In this document: piece after piece, positions 30,097 through 38,680 of the stretch
Numbering within the stretch: the stretch's first letter is position 1
How the letters are laid out: each line of letters opens with the position of its first letter
Assembly (NCBI RefSeq): GCF_017315985.1
Contig: NZ_JAFLVR010000034.1
Coordinates: forward strand, 1 to 64,000
Direction of reading: 5' to 3'
DNA length: 64,000 nt
From: Candidatus Enterococcus murrayae
GTDB taxonomy: Bacteria; Bacillota; Bacilli; Lactobacillales; Enterococcaceae
The notes under the pieces: generated by a model
Databases searched by the model: none
What the model was told of the DNA's origin: nothing
The model's input: only the letters and a program-made list of their open reading frames with translations
Translations under genes and position numbers: made by a program

Positions 30097-30248
30097 AGCC
30101 AGCTGGTTATGGTAAACTCATGTTATATAAACAAATATACCTTTTGTTTCTGCAAGCTTTTATTTAAAAAAAGTTATTCTATATAACAAAATAGATTTCA
30201 CGTTTAATAGGTGAATTTAGTTAATATTAAGAAAGTGTGGGTGAAATT

Positions 30249-30722
30249 ATGCGTTGTCCAAGATGTAATCATAATAATTCTCGAGTAATTGATAGTCGAC
30301 AAACAGACGATGGGCGAGCGATTCGCCGTAGAAGAGAGTGTGAGAGCTGTGGTTTCCGATTTACGACCTTTGAACGTATCGAAGCTGCTCCTTTATTAGT
30401 TGTTAAGCGAAACGGTGATCGTGAAGAATTTAGTCGTGATAAAATTTTACGTGGCTTGATTCGATCTGCAGAAAAGCGTCCAGTAGCAATGGAGCAGATG
30501 GAGCAAATCGTGGATCATGTTGAAAATCGTGTACGAAGTATGGGAGAAAATGAAATACCGACCAGTCAAATCGGAGAATTTGTCATGGAGGACTTGATGG
30601 AGGTCGATGAGATTGCCTATATTCGTTTTGCCAGCGTGTATCGACAGTTCAAGGACATGTCAGTATTTTTAAAGGAATTACAGGAGATCGTTGACAAAGC
30701 AAAGTCAACGGATGAAGAGTAG
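30249..30722 (+). CDS. nrdR: Transcriptional repressor NrdR
   Basis: ATP/dATP-sensing repressor of ribonucleotide reductase genes. It starts with the zinc ribbon [17 protein letters not shown] and [12 protein letters not shown], followed by an ATP-cone domain ([20 protein letters not shown]). 157 residues. The first gene of an nrdR-dnaB-dnaI unit; only 11 bases separate it from dnaB. The ATG at 30249 is chosen over a GTG four codons upstream because the protein must begin at the zinc ribbon. Confidence 0.96.
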   Translation: MRCPRCNHNNSRVIDSRQTDDGRAIRRRRECESCGFRFTTFERIEAAPLLVVKRNGDREEFSRDKILRGLIRSAEKRPVAMEQMEQIVDHVENRVRSMGENEIPTSQIGEFVMEDLMEVDEIAYIRFASVYRQFKDMSVFLKELQEIVDKAKSTDEE

Positions 30723-30733
30723 GAGGCATTTTA

Positions 30734-32047
30734 GTGGCAGAAGAGCTAAAACCCAGTACCTTTTATACGGTCTATGGTGAGCCACAGCTTGATCAAAGTA
30801 AACAAAATGCTTTACTGTACCTATATCAGCCGATCGTTGGAAGTGTTGCACTAAGCTTATATCTAACCTTAGTAAGTGATATCACATTGGAAGGCAAAAG
30901 TCCCAGTCTGATGCACACAGATTTGTTAGCAGCAGTTGATACAGGACTGATGAATTTAGTAAAAGCACGTGAGCATCTTGAAGGGATCGGATTGCTGGAA
31001 GCTTATGAGAAGACAGATGATGAAATCGGCATGAGCTTGATTTATCAATTACGTCTGCCGCTTGGACCAGAAAAATTCTTTCAAGATCCATTGATGGCTT
31101 ACCTGCTGATGGATAAAGTCGGAAAACGTCGGTATGAGCGATTGGTTGAACGTTATAAGCCAAAGAATTTTGACAGAGAATCAATAAAAAAAATCACAAA
31201 ACGTTTTCGGGATGTTTATCGATTGGATGAAACTGCGTTTACCAGCTATAGTGAGGCTTTAGAACAAACACAGGAAGAGTTTGCCGACAGATCAGATTTT
31301 GATTGGTCATTATTTACTCAACAGTTAAAACGATTCAGTTTGGTTTTGACCTTTGAGGAACGTGAGAAGCTGCAAACATTTCAGACCCTATATGGCTTAA
31401 ATGAGTTAGATCTAGCAGAATTCGTGGCTAAAGCCAGTGCTGGCGAAAGAGCAGGGTTAAACTTCAATTATTTGCGTCAGCTGATCAATAAAGAAAAACG
31501 ACCAAAGGTTTCTGCGGCCCCAAAACAAGCGTTGACAGAAAACCCGTCAAGCGCCAGCAATTTTTCACCTCAGGAGTTAGAAATTATCGCACAGAGTAAA
31601 AAAATTGCACCAGTCACTTTTTTACGTGCGATTAAACGGGAAAAGGGCGGTTTCGAGACAAATACAGAAGTTCGCTTATTAGAAGAGCTGATCGGTCGAA
31701 ATCTATTGCCAAAAAGCGTGATCAATATTATCATCAATTATATTTTGGTGATCCAAAACCAAGCTGTAATCAACGCGAACTATTTAAATGCTATTGCCAA
31801 TGACTGGGCGCAAAAGAAAATCAGCACACCAGAAGAGGCAATCACTCATGTGCGAGAAAACAATCAAAAATTAGTACGCAAGTCTCAAGCATCTCGTCCC
31901 AATTATCAAAAACGAGGGACTGGACGTAAAGAAGCTTTGCCTGAACATATCAAACAACCGCCAAAAGAAACGAAACTTACACCAGAAAAAGAGGCAGAAC
32001 TGAACCGTAAGTTAGCAGAATATTTAAATAAAGAAGGTGACGATTGA
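30734..32047 (+). CDS. dnaB: Replication initiation and membrane attachment protein DnaB (Gram-positive type)
   Basis: Not the replicative helicase of Gram-negatives, but the DnaB/DnaD-family loader component that works with DnaD and DnaI to load the helicase at oriC and stalled forks. 437 residues. An N-terminal winged-helix region (TFYTVYGEPQLDQSKQNALLYLYQ) is followed by a DnaD-like C-terminal domain (KIAPVTFLRAIKREKGGF...). The GTG start follows AGGAGG by eight bases. The stop overlaps the dnaI start by one base (TGATG). Confidence 0.95.
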   Translation: MAEELKPSTFYTVYGEPQLDQSKQNALLYLYQPIVGSVALSLYLTLVSDITLEGKSPSLMHTDLLAAVDTGLMNLVKAREHLEGIGLLEAYEKTDDEIGMSLIYQLRLPLGPEKFFQDPLMAYLLMDKVGKRRYERLVERYKPKNFDRESIKKITKRFRDVYRLDETAFTSYSEALEQTQEEFADRSDFDWSLFTQQLKRFSLVLTFEEREKLQTFQTLYGLNELDLAEFVAKASAGERAGLNFNYLRQLINKEKRPKVSAAPKQALTENPSSASNFSPQELEIIAQSKKIAPVTFLRAIKREKGGFETNTEVRLLEELIGRNLLPKSVINIIINYILVIQNQAVINANYLNAIANDWAQKKISTPEEAITHVRENNQKLVRKSQASRPNYQKRGTGRKEALPEHIKQPPKETKLTPEKEAELNRKLAEYLNKEGDD

Positions 32048-32973
32048 TGGAAGATGTAGGAAAAGAATTGAATCGCATCATTAAGAGCCGCGGGGTCGAT
32101 GGTCGTTACCGCCAAATGATGGAAGAGATTTTGGCTGACCCAGATGTTCGGCAATTTATCGAAGAGCACAAAGCAAAGTTAACGCAAGAAGATATCGAGA
32201 AATCTTTTGCAAAGTTGTATGAGTTTGTTCAAGAGAAGAAAAAATATTTAGCCTCAGATCCTACCATGATCGCACCTGGTTACGAGCCGCAATTGAGTTT
32301 GAATTTTCATTTTATCGATGTAACTTATGTTCCAACGGACGAGCTATTGCGATTGAAGCGTGAAGAAGAGATTCGCAATCGCGTGAATTCTTTAGACATG
32401 CCTAAGGATATTCGGAAAGCTTCTATTAGGACTTTTGAAGTAACTTCTGGTCGCAGCGAAGCATTAGAGGCATCGTTGGATTTTATCAATCAATATGAAG
32501 CAAGTCCAAAAATGTTTCATAAGGCCTTGTTTCTTGTTGGCGATTTCGGTGTTGGGAAAACTTATTTATTAGGTGCTGTTGCGCATGAGCTAGCTGTTAA
32601 GGGATTTGAAACGACGCTGTTGCATTTTCCAACCTTTGCTGGAGAAATGAAACAAGCGATATCGAATGACAAGGTTGGACCTAAACTAGATGAGGTCAAA
32701 CGTGCGCCGATTTTGATGATTGATGATATCGGAGCTGACTCTATGAGTGCTTGGATTCGTGATGAGGTTTTAGGCGTGATCTTGCAGCATCGGATGCAGG
32801 AACAATTACCGACATTCTTTTCTTCTAATTTCAATATGGATCAACTGGAACAGCATTTATCCGTTACACAACGTGGTGACGAGGAACCATTGAAAGCCAA
32901 ACGGATCATGGAACGTGTCCGTTACTTGAGTAAAGAAATTTGGGTGATTGGTGAAAATCGCCGAAATGGTTAA
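32047..32973 (+). CDS. dnaI: Primosomal protein DnaI (helicase loader)
   Basis: AAA+ ATPase of the DnaC/IstB-like group that loads the replicative helicase. 308 residues. An N-terminal helicase-interaction region is followed by Walker A GDFGVGKTYLLGAVA (about residue 163), Walker B PILMIDDIGAD and a sensor region FFSSNFNMDQLEQH. AAGGTGA lies six bases before the ATG at 32047. Coupled to dnaB and ended by a long hairpin terminator. Confidence 0.95.
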   Translation: MEDVGKELNRIIKSRGVDGRYRQMMEEILADPDVRQFIEEHKAKLTQEDIEKSFAKLYEFVQEKKKYLASDPTMIAPGYEPQLSLNFHFIDVTYVPTDELLRLKREEEIRNRVNSLDMPKDIRKASIRTFEVTSGRSEALEASLDFINQYEASPKMFHKALFLVGDFGVGKTYLLGAVAHELAVKGFETTLLHFPTFAGEMKQAISNDKVGPKLDEVKRAPILMIDDIGADSMSAWIRDEVLGVILQHRMQEQLPTFFSSNFNMDQLEQHLSVTQRGDEEPLKAKRIMERVRYLSKEIWVIGENRRNG

Positions 32974-33001
32974 AAAACGAAAAGTTTCTTAGAAAAAGGA
33001 A

Positions 33002-33056
33002 AACGCCCTATTAAAAAGCGCTATCATTTAGCTCTTTTTTAGGGGCGCTTTTTTTA
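33002..33056 (+). terminator. Long hairpin terminator after dnaI
   Basis: CGCCCT with AGGGGCG at the base, an A5/T5 extension after a small bulge, and T7 following. An inner AGCGCT/AGCTC region fills the loop. Confidence 0.85.
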
Positions 33057-33090
33057 AGGAGTGTTATAATCAATTTTAGGATGTGAAAAA

Positions 33091-33804
33091 ATGAACGCCA
33101 AAGATTTATCGCTTCGTCTACAAAAAGCTGCGGAGTTTGTACCGCAGGACGCTCGTCTAGCTGATATTGGTTCTGACCATGCGTATTTGCCGGTGGCTCT
33201 GATATTGCAAAACAGAATTTCTTATGGGATTGCTGGTGAAGTCGTGGAAGGTCCCTATAAATCTGCCAAGAAACAAGTTGCTAAAAATGGCTTAGAAAAT
33301 AAAATCGATGTTCGTTTAGCTGATGGACTTGAAGCTGTGGAGTTAGCAGATGAGGTGTCAGCCATTACTATTTGCGGTATGGGCGGCGTGTTGATTCGTG
33401 ATATTTTACAACGAGGCAAAGAAAAAAATCGGTTATCAGGCAAAGAGCGCCTGATCCTGCAGCCGAATGTTGGTGAACGCCAATTACGCCAATGGTTGGT
33501 TAACGAGAAGTATACCATCACTGATGAAGCAATCATTGAAGAAAACAATAAAATCTATGAAATCATTGTAGCTGACAAGTATTCAGAGGTGCTTGATTAT
33601 TCTGCTAAAGAGCTCTTGTTTGGCCCACACTTATTGATTGAAAAAACCCCTGTCTTTATTGAAAAATGGCAGCATAAGTTAAATAAGAGTAAAAAAATTC
33701 TAACTAGTCTGCATCAAAGTGATCAAGATGTCACAGAAAAAATTCAAGAAGTCGCACTAGAAATCGAATGGATCAAGGAGGTACTTGCAGATGCAGGGAA
33801 ATGA
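33091..33804 (+). CDS. trmK: tRNA (adenine(22)-N1)-methyltransferase
   Basis: SAM-dependent methylation of A22 in the D-loop of tRNAs. 237 residues. The Rossmann motif LADIGSDHAYLPVALI is near residue 24, followed by AITICGMGGVLIRDIL and LQPNVGERQLRQWL, as in Bacillus TrmK. It overlaps the Nif3-family gene by 14 bases, the same pair as yqfN-yqfO in Bacillus. Confidence 0.94.
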   Translation: MNAKDLSLRLQKAAEFVPQDARLADIGSDHAYLPVALILQNRISYGIAGEVVEGPYKSAKKQVAKNGLENKIDVRLADGLEAVELADEVSAITICGMGGVLIRDILQRGKEKNRLSGKERLILQPNVGERQLRQWLVNEKYTITDEAIIEENNKIYEIIVADKYSEVLDYSAKELLFGPHLLIEKTPVFIEKWQHKLNKSKKILTSLHQSDQDVTEKIQEVALEIEWIKEVLADAGK

Positions 33805-34906
33805 ATTTATCCAACGCTTTAAACAATATTGTCCTGAATGGTTAGCTGAAGAGGGCGATCCAGTTGGGCTTCATATCGGAACTTTGAACAAGAAGGTCGA
33901 TCGAATAATGATGAGTTTAGATGTTCGACCGGCAGTTGTAGAAGAAGCGATTGCTAAAAAGGTTGATTTATTGATCGTTAAGCATCCACCAATATTTCGA
34001 CCAGTTTCACGATTAACGACCGACGATGTTCAAACGAAAATGTATGCTGATTTAATCAAGCACGACATTGCGGTCTATGCTGCTCATACTAATATGGATA
34101 TTATCCACAACGGATTGAATGATTGGTTTTGTGAAGAATTAGATGTTTTTGATACAGATTACCTAATTCATACCCATACCATCAAAATGAAAAAAATAGC
34201 TGTTTATGTGCCGCAAAATGACGCGAAAAAAATGCGCAATGCATTAGCTGAAGCAGGTGCAGGAGAGCAAGGAAATTATACTGCTACTTCTTTCACTGTA
34301 AATGGTACCGGCCGATTCACACCGAATGGTGAAGCAAATCCAACGATTGGATCGTTGAATAGACCAGAACAGGTTCAGGAAAGCAAGGTTGAGATGATTT
34401 TCCCAGAAACGAAGCAAGCAGATGTTGTTGCGGCGATGCTAGCAGCTCACCCGTATGAAGAGCCGGCATATGACATTTACCCGCTTGATAATCTAGCTGA
34501 AAATTATGGAATTGGCCGTGTCGGCGAGTTGAAAGAAGCAATGACGACTGAAGAATTTATAGTAAAAGTGAAAAAAACTTTCGATTTGGAAGGTTTGCGG
34601 GTCGTTTACCCTCATATTGTAAAGGAAAATATTAAGCGTGTGGCAATTTGTGGAGGAAGCGGAGAGAAGTTTTATCGCGAGGCTTTAGCCGCAAATGCTG
34701 ATGTTTATATTACCGGAGATGTCTATTATCATACTGCTCATGATATGCAGGAAACAGGCATGTTAGTCATTGACCCCGGACACTATATTGAGTCATTGTG
34801 CAAAGAAAAAATGGTGACTCTTTTTAACCAATGGAAAAATGAAGAAGGCTGGAATGTTGATTTCTTTGTGTCTGAGACTTCCACGAACCCTTTCTCATTT
34901 AAATAA
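33791..34906 (+). CDS. Nif3-like dinuclear metal-centre protein
   Basis: 371 residues with the split NIF3 core (metal ligands in VKHPPIF, AAHTNMD and the C-terminal DPGHYIES), interrupted by an inserted PII-like/YqfO domain of about 100 residues ([23 protein letters not shown]). Function is uncertain; GTP cyclohydrolase activity has been proposed for some homologues. AAGGAGGT sits at the right distance from the ATG at 33791; the TTG at 33785 is too close. Confidence 0.92.
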   Translation: MQGNEFIQRFKQYCPEWLAEEGDPVGLHIGTLNKKVDRIMMSLDVRPAVVEEAIAKKVDLLIVKHPPIFRPVSRLTTDDVQTKMYADLIKHDIAVYAAHTNMDIIHNGLNDWFCEELDVFDTDYLIHTHTIKMKKIAVYVPQNDAKKMRNALAEAGAGEQGNYTATSFTVNGTGRFTPNGEANPTIGSLNRPEQVQESKVEMIFPETKQADVVAAMLAAHPYEEPAYDIYPLDNLAENYGIGRVGELKEAMTTEEFIVKVKKTFDLEGLRVVYPHIVKENIKRVAICGGSGEKFYREALAANADVYITGDVYYHTAHDMQETGMLVIDPGHYIESLCKEKMVTLFNQWKNEEGWNVDFFVSETSTNPFSFK

Positions 34907-34929
34907 ATTGCATTAAAGGAGAGAGTAAG

Positions 34930-36159
34930 ATGTACGAAAATTTATTACCGCGTTTTTTAGACTATGTTAAGACAGAAACTCGTTCTGATGCGACAAGCAC
35001 CACAACCCCCACAACTCAAACACAGGTAGCATTTGCTCATGAGCTGATGAAAGAATTAGAACAAATCGGCATGAAAGATATTTCTTATAATGAAAAAAAT
35101 GGCTACGTGATTGCAACTTTGCCAAGCAACCTTGACAAAGAAGCGCGGACTATCGGATTCATCTCTCACATGGATACTGCAGATTTCAATGCGACAGGGG
35201 TCAATCCTCAAATCGTTGAAAATTATGATGGTGAATCAACGATTAAATTGGATGAAGTTGGGAAATATACATTAAACGTAAAAGATTTTCCTAACTTAAA
35301 GAATTATGTTGGTCAAACATTGATCACAACGGACGGTTCGACACTACTAGGCTCTGATGATAAATCTGGGATTGCTGAAATTATGACAGCGATGGAATAC
35401 TTGATCAAGCATCCCGAAATCAAGCATGGTGAAGTGCGTGTCGGCTTTGGTCCCGATGAGGAAATCGGAATCGGTGCTGATAAGTTTGATGTGAAGCAAT
35501 TCAATACAGATTTTGCATACACAATGGATGGCGGACCGATCGGTGAACTACAATACGAAACATTCAGCGCAGCTCAAGCCGAAATTACGATGCACGGTAA
35601 GAATGTTCATCCAGGTACAGCCAAAAATACGATGATCAATGCTTTACAAATGGCAATCGATTTCCATAATCAATTACCAGAGGCTGATCGGCCAGAGAAA
35701 ACAGACGGCCGTGAAGGGTTCTTCCATTTATTAGCTCTAAATGGAAATGTCGAAGAAGCGAAAATGACGTACATTATTCGAGATCATGACCGCGCTAAAT
35801 TTGAAGAACGCAAACAAATGATTACTGAGCTTCAAGCAAAAATGAACAGTCAATTTGATCAAGAGCGTGTGGAAATCAACATGTATGATCAATACTACAA
35901 TATGGGTGAGATTATTGAAAAGGACATGAGTGTCATCGATCTAGCCAAAGGTGCGATGGAAGAAGTTGGTGTAACACCAATTATCGAGCCAATCCGCGGA
36001 GGTACTGACGGATCTAAAATCTCATTCATGGGTATTCCAACGCCAAATATTTTTGCTGGAGCAGAAAATATGCATGGACGCTTTGAATTTGTTTCATTGC
36101 AAACAATGGAAAAAGCCGTTGATGTAATCGTGAAAATTATTGAAAACAATGCTAAATAG
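34930..36159 (+). CDS. pepT: Peptidase T (tripeptide aminopeptidase)
   Basis: Cytoplasmic M20 family zinc peptidase that releases the N-terminal residue from tripeptides. 409 residues. Ligand and catalytic motifs: SHMDTADF (His and catalytic Asp), [10 protein letters not shown] (bridging Asp), [11 protein letters not shown] (catalytic Glu) and NMHGRFEF (His near residue 381). A dimerisation domain lies between about 210 and 325. Strong AAAGGAGAG site. A terminator follows at once. Confidence 0.96.
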   Translation: MYENLLPRFLDYVKTETRSDATSTTTPTTQTQVAFAHELMKELEQIGMKDISYNEKNGYVIATLPSNLDKEARTIGFISHMDTADFNATGVNPQIVENYDGESTIKLDEVGKYTLNVKDFPNLKNYVGQTLITTDGSTLLGSDDKSGIAEIMTAMEYLIKHPEIKHGEVRVGFGPDEEIGIGADKFDVKQFNTDFAYTMDGGPIGELQYETFSAAQAEITMHGKNVHPGTAKNTMINALQMAIDFHNQLPEADRPEKTDGREGFFHLLALNGNVEEAKMTYIIRDHDRAKFEERKQMITELQAKMNSQFDQERVEINMYDQYYNMGEIIEKDMSVIDLAKGAMEEVGVTPIIEPIRGGTDGSKISFMGIPTPNIFAGAENMHGRFEFVSLQTMEKAVDVIVKIIENNAK

Positions 36160-36168
36160 TTTTTTTCT

Positions 36169-36207
36169 GAAAAAGCTTTGAGGAAACTTGAAGCTTTTTC
36201 TTTTTTT
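36169..36207 (+). terminator. Terminator after pepT
   Basis: GAAAAAGCTT / AAGCTTTTTC, 10 bp, followed by T7. Confidence 0.88.
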
Positions 36208-36234
36208 GCTCATTCGCATGTGGTAGGCTATAGC
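36206..36234 (+). promoter_or_regulatory. Candidate promoter of the flippase-like gene
   Basis: TTGCTC (36206-36211), a 17-base spacer, TATAGC (36229-36234). It directly abuts the pepT terminator. Confidence 0.5.
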
Positions 36235-36332
36235 AATAAAGAAAAAATGAGTCTATAGACAATATCAGTTCCGTTTTCCCCAGTTTATTTAAGATGTGGA
36301 AAATGAGTACAATGAACTAGGAGTTAAAAAAA

Positions 36333-37367
36333 ATGAACCTTTCGATCAATCGTAAATTGATTCTAAATATCTTGTTGTTTATAGTAATGATCGGTGTGAT
36401 TATCTTTGTCATCCGCGACTCGTTAAGTGATATTTTTACTGAGCTTGGGAGAACCTCCTTGCCAGTACTCTTAGGGGTTACAGGATTAGGCGTAATCAGT
36501 CAGATTATTGAGGGATATACCATAAAAAATATTGCCGGGGAGTTTAATCCCAAATTTACTGTACGAGATGGCTTTTTTGCTTCGGCATATGCGACCTTTT
36601 ATCGAGTAATTACTTTTGGAACAGGCTCAATCGTATCTGAGGTGATCTACTATCATAAGAAAGATCTGAGATACTCAGAAGGAACAGGCACCAGCGCTTT
36701 GCGAATGGTCACGTATAAAATAGCATTGATGATTTGGGCATTGTTTTTTTTGATCGTAAAAGGCAATGCGATCCAAGAACATATCGCTAATGGTATCTTT
36801 TTAGTTCTCGCAGGAATACTCGTGACCTTGCTGATCATTTCGACTTTATTGGTCCTAAGCTTGAATATCAATGCTCAAGTTTTACTGGTGATTATTTGTA
36901 ATCGGCTGTTCAAAAGACAAAAGCTGCGAGATATTGTTGATCAGGTGAACAATCAGGTCTACTCTTTGCGGGGAGCGATCAAAACGTTCATTCGGGATCG
37001 TAATGCGGTTATCCGTGTTTTCTGCTCCAATATGGCAAAATTGGTTGTGTGGTATTCGTTGCCGTTTTTTATTTTGATAAAAGATTACCCTGAAATCGAT
37101 CTTTGGTTAACGGTTGCATTGATTAGCTTTACGGTGATTCTTGGGGGAGTTTTACCGGCACCAGGAGGAATCGGCGGGTTTGAATTTGTCTATGTACTAT
37201 TGTTTCGACATGTTGTAGGAAAAGTCGATGCCGTATCATCCCTGCTTCTTTACCGCTATGCGACGTATTTGTTGCCATTTTTGATTGGAATGATCTATGT
37301 TCTATTTAACAAGCAGCGTCAAATAAACCATGAAATTAAAGAGGCTAAAAAGGAAGTTAACGACTGA
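36333..37367 (+). CDS. Flippase-like / LPG-synthase transmembrane domain protein (UPF0104)
   Basis: 344 residues, about eight membrane helices, and no soluble synthase domain. It resembles the N-terminal flippase half of MprF (AglD/YbhN family). Typical segments are RVITFGTGSIVSEVIYYHKK and GGVLPAPGGIGGFEFVYV. It probably moves a lipid or lipid-linked sugar across the membrane; substrate unknown. The stop codon lies inside a bidirectional terminator shared with the convergent reductase gene. Confidence 0.85.
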   Translation: MNLSINRKLILNILLFIVMIGVIIFVIRDSLSDIFTELGRTSLPVLLGVTGLGVISQIIEGYTIKNIAGEFNPKFTVRDGFFASAYATFYRVITFGTGSIVSEVIYYHKKDLRYSEGTGTSALRMVTYKIALMIWALFFLIVKGNAIQEHIANGIFLVLAGILVTLLIISTLLVLSLNINAQVLLVIICNRLFKRQKLRDIVDQVNNQVYSLRGAIKTFIRDRNAVIRVFCSNMAKLVVWYSLPFFILIKDYPEIDLWLTVALISFTVILGGVLPAPGGIGGFEFVYVLLFRHVVGKVDAVSSLLLYRYATYLLPFLIGMIYVLFNKQRQINHEIKEAKKEVND

Positions 37368-37388
37368 TTTCGTTAACTTCCTTTTTTA
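37350..37388. terminator. Bidirectional terminator between convergent genes
   Basis: Perfect 13-bp stem AAGGAAGTTAACG / CGTTAACTTCCTT with A-rich left and T-rich right flanks, so it works on both strands. It overlaps the stop of the plus-strand gene and touches the stop of the minus-strand gene. Confidence 0.93.
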
Positions 37389-38396
37389 ATAATGTACAAC
37401 CAGCTTTCCGATCATTTTATTTTCTTCGATAAACTGATGTGCTTGATAAAAGACCTCTGGAGAAAAGCCAGGAATAATTTTGGTCAAAGTGCTTTTAATC
37501 TTTTTTTCCAGCAGCAATTGAACGAGCAATTCTAATATTACTCCTTGTGAGGCAACATTATAGTCAAAGTCCGTCTTAGCGAACATATACTCCCAATCAA
37601 AGCTTCCGGATTTATTTTTCAATTTGGCCAAATTCAAATCTTTACTTGATCCGACTATTGAACCAAGATGACCAAAGGGTTCAAGCAGATCGCTCATCTC
37701 TTCGAAGTAGCGGTCTGTAGAATGAAGAATCAAAATGTAAGGTAATGATTTATAGCCGATTTTTTTAAGTTGTTTAGTCAAATCCTTATGGTGATCGATG
37801 ACATGATCAGCCCCCATTTTCTCAGACCATTCTTTGCTTTCTTTACGTGAAGCAGTAGTAATTACAGTTAGGCCAGCCCATTTAGCTAATTGAGTGGCTA
37901 CTGAACCGACACCGCCAGCCCCATTGATAATCAAAATCGTTCCTTCATTTTGCTTTTCTTCAGGGATCAATCTCATTTTTTCAAACAACATTTCATAAGC
38001 AGTAATAAAAGTTAAAGGCATTGCAGCCGCTTCATCAGTTGAAATTCCGTTTGGTAATTTTGCAACGATTCGAGAATCAACGATTTGGTTCTCACTGTAA
38101 CTTCCAAATCTTTTCGTTGTACCAGCAAAAAAGACTCGATCACCAATCTCCATATTTTTCACTTCACTGCCTAGCTGAGTAACAATACCGACGCTATCAA
38201 ATCCTAAGATATGCGGTTGAGGAGTCCCTTTGCCGCTTTGTCTTAGTTTTGTGTCTACTGGATTGATTGAGACAGCCAAATTTTTAATGACTAGATCAAA
38301 TTTATTTAATTTTGGAAGCATCACTTCATATGTTTCAAAATGGTTTCCTTCCGAAAGTGGAAACCCCTTTTCAAATCCGATCACGCGAGAAATCAT
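37386..38396 (-). CDS. Zinc-independent MDR alcohol dehydrogenase / quinone oxidoreductase
   Basis: 336 residues of the medium-chain reductase superfamily. The NAD(P)-binding loop is INGAGGVGSVATQLAKWAG. The structural and catalytic zinc cysteines are absent, which places it with the quinone-reductase/enoyl-reductase branch. Substrate unknown. AAGGAG lies nine bases before the ATG at 38396; an in-frame ATG at 38417 lacks a site. Convergent with the flippase-like gene, divergent from clpB. Confidence 0.88.
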   Translation of the reverse strand: MISRVIGFEKGFPLSEGNHFETYEVMLPKLNKFDLVIKNLAVSINPVDTKLRQSGKGTPQPHILGFDSVGIVTQLGSEVKNMEIGDRVFFAGTTKRFGSYSENQIVDSRIVAKLPNGISTDEAAAMPLTFITAYEMLFEKMRLIPEEKQNEGTILIINGAGGVGSVATQLAKWAGLTVITTASRKESKEWSEKMGADHVIDHHKDLTKQLKKIGYKSLPYILILHSTDRYFEEMSDLLEPFGHLGSIVGSSKDLNLAKLKNKSGSFDWEYMFAKTDFDYNVASQGVILELLVQLLLEKKIKSTLTKIIPGFSPEVFYQAHQFIEENKMIGKLVVHY

Positions 38397-38613
38397 CAAA
38401 TCACTCTCCTTGTCCATACTAAATCACTCATTTTCTTGGTGAAAGATGAGCTTGATTTTCACGTCTTATCATTTTCTAGTCAGCATTTGGCTCATTAAAA
38501 AGAGTCAGATGAAAAGCCAATAGGCTAACTAGTACCTTATTAGTAATGAGAGAATTGTAGCATTATTTCGAATTTCTTCATAATAATAAACGTTGAATTT
38601 GATGAGTTTAACG

Positions 38614-38643
38614 TTTGACCTTTACTGACCAACGTTATATACT
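38614..38643 (+). promoter_or_regulatory. clpB promoter with overlapping CtsR operator
   Basis: TTTGACC TTT ACTGACC (38614-38630) matches the inverse orientation of the CtsR heptad repeat, with two mismatches in the second heptad. It overlaps the -35 TTGACC (38615-38620); the -10 TATACT (38638-38643) follows after 17 bases. An AAACGTT/AACGTTT inverted repeat lies just upstream (38589-38617). Confidence 0.78.
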
Positions 38644-38680
38644 GATACTTGTAAAAATTAATTATGTCGGAGGTATGTTT

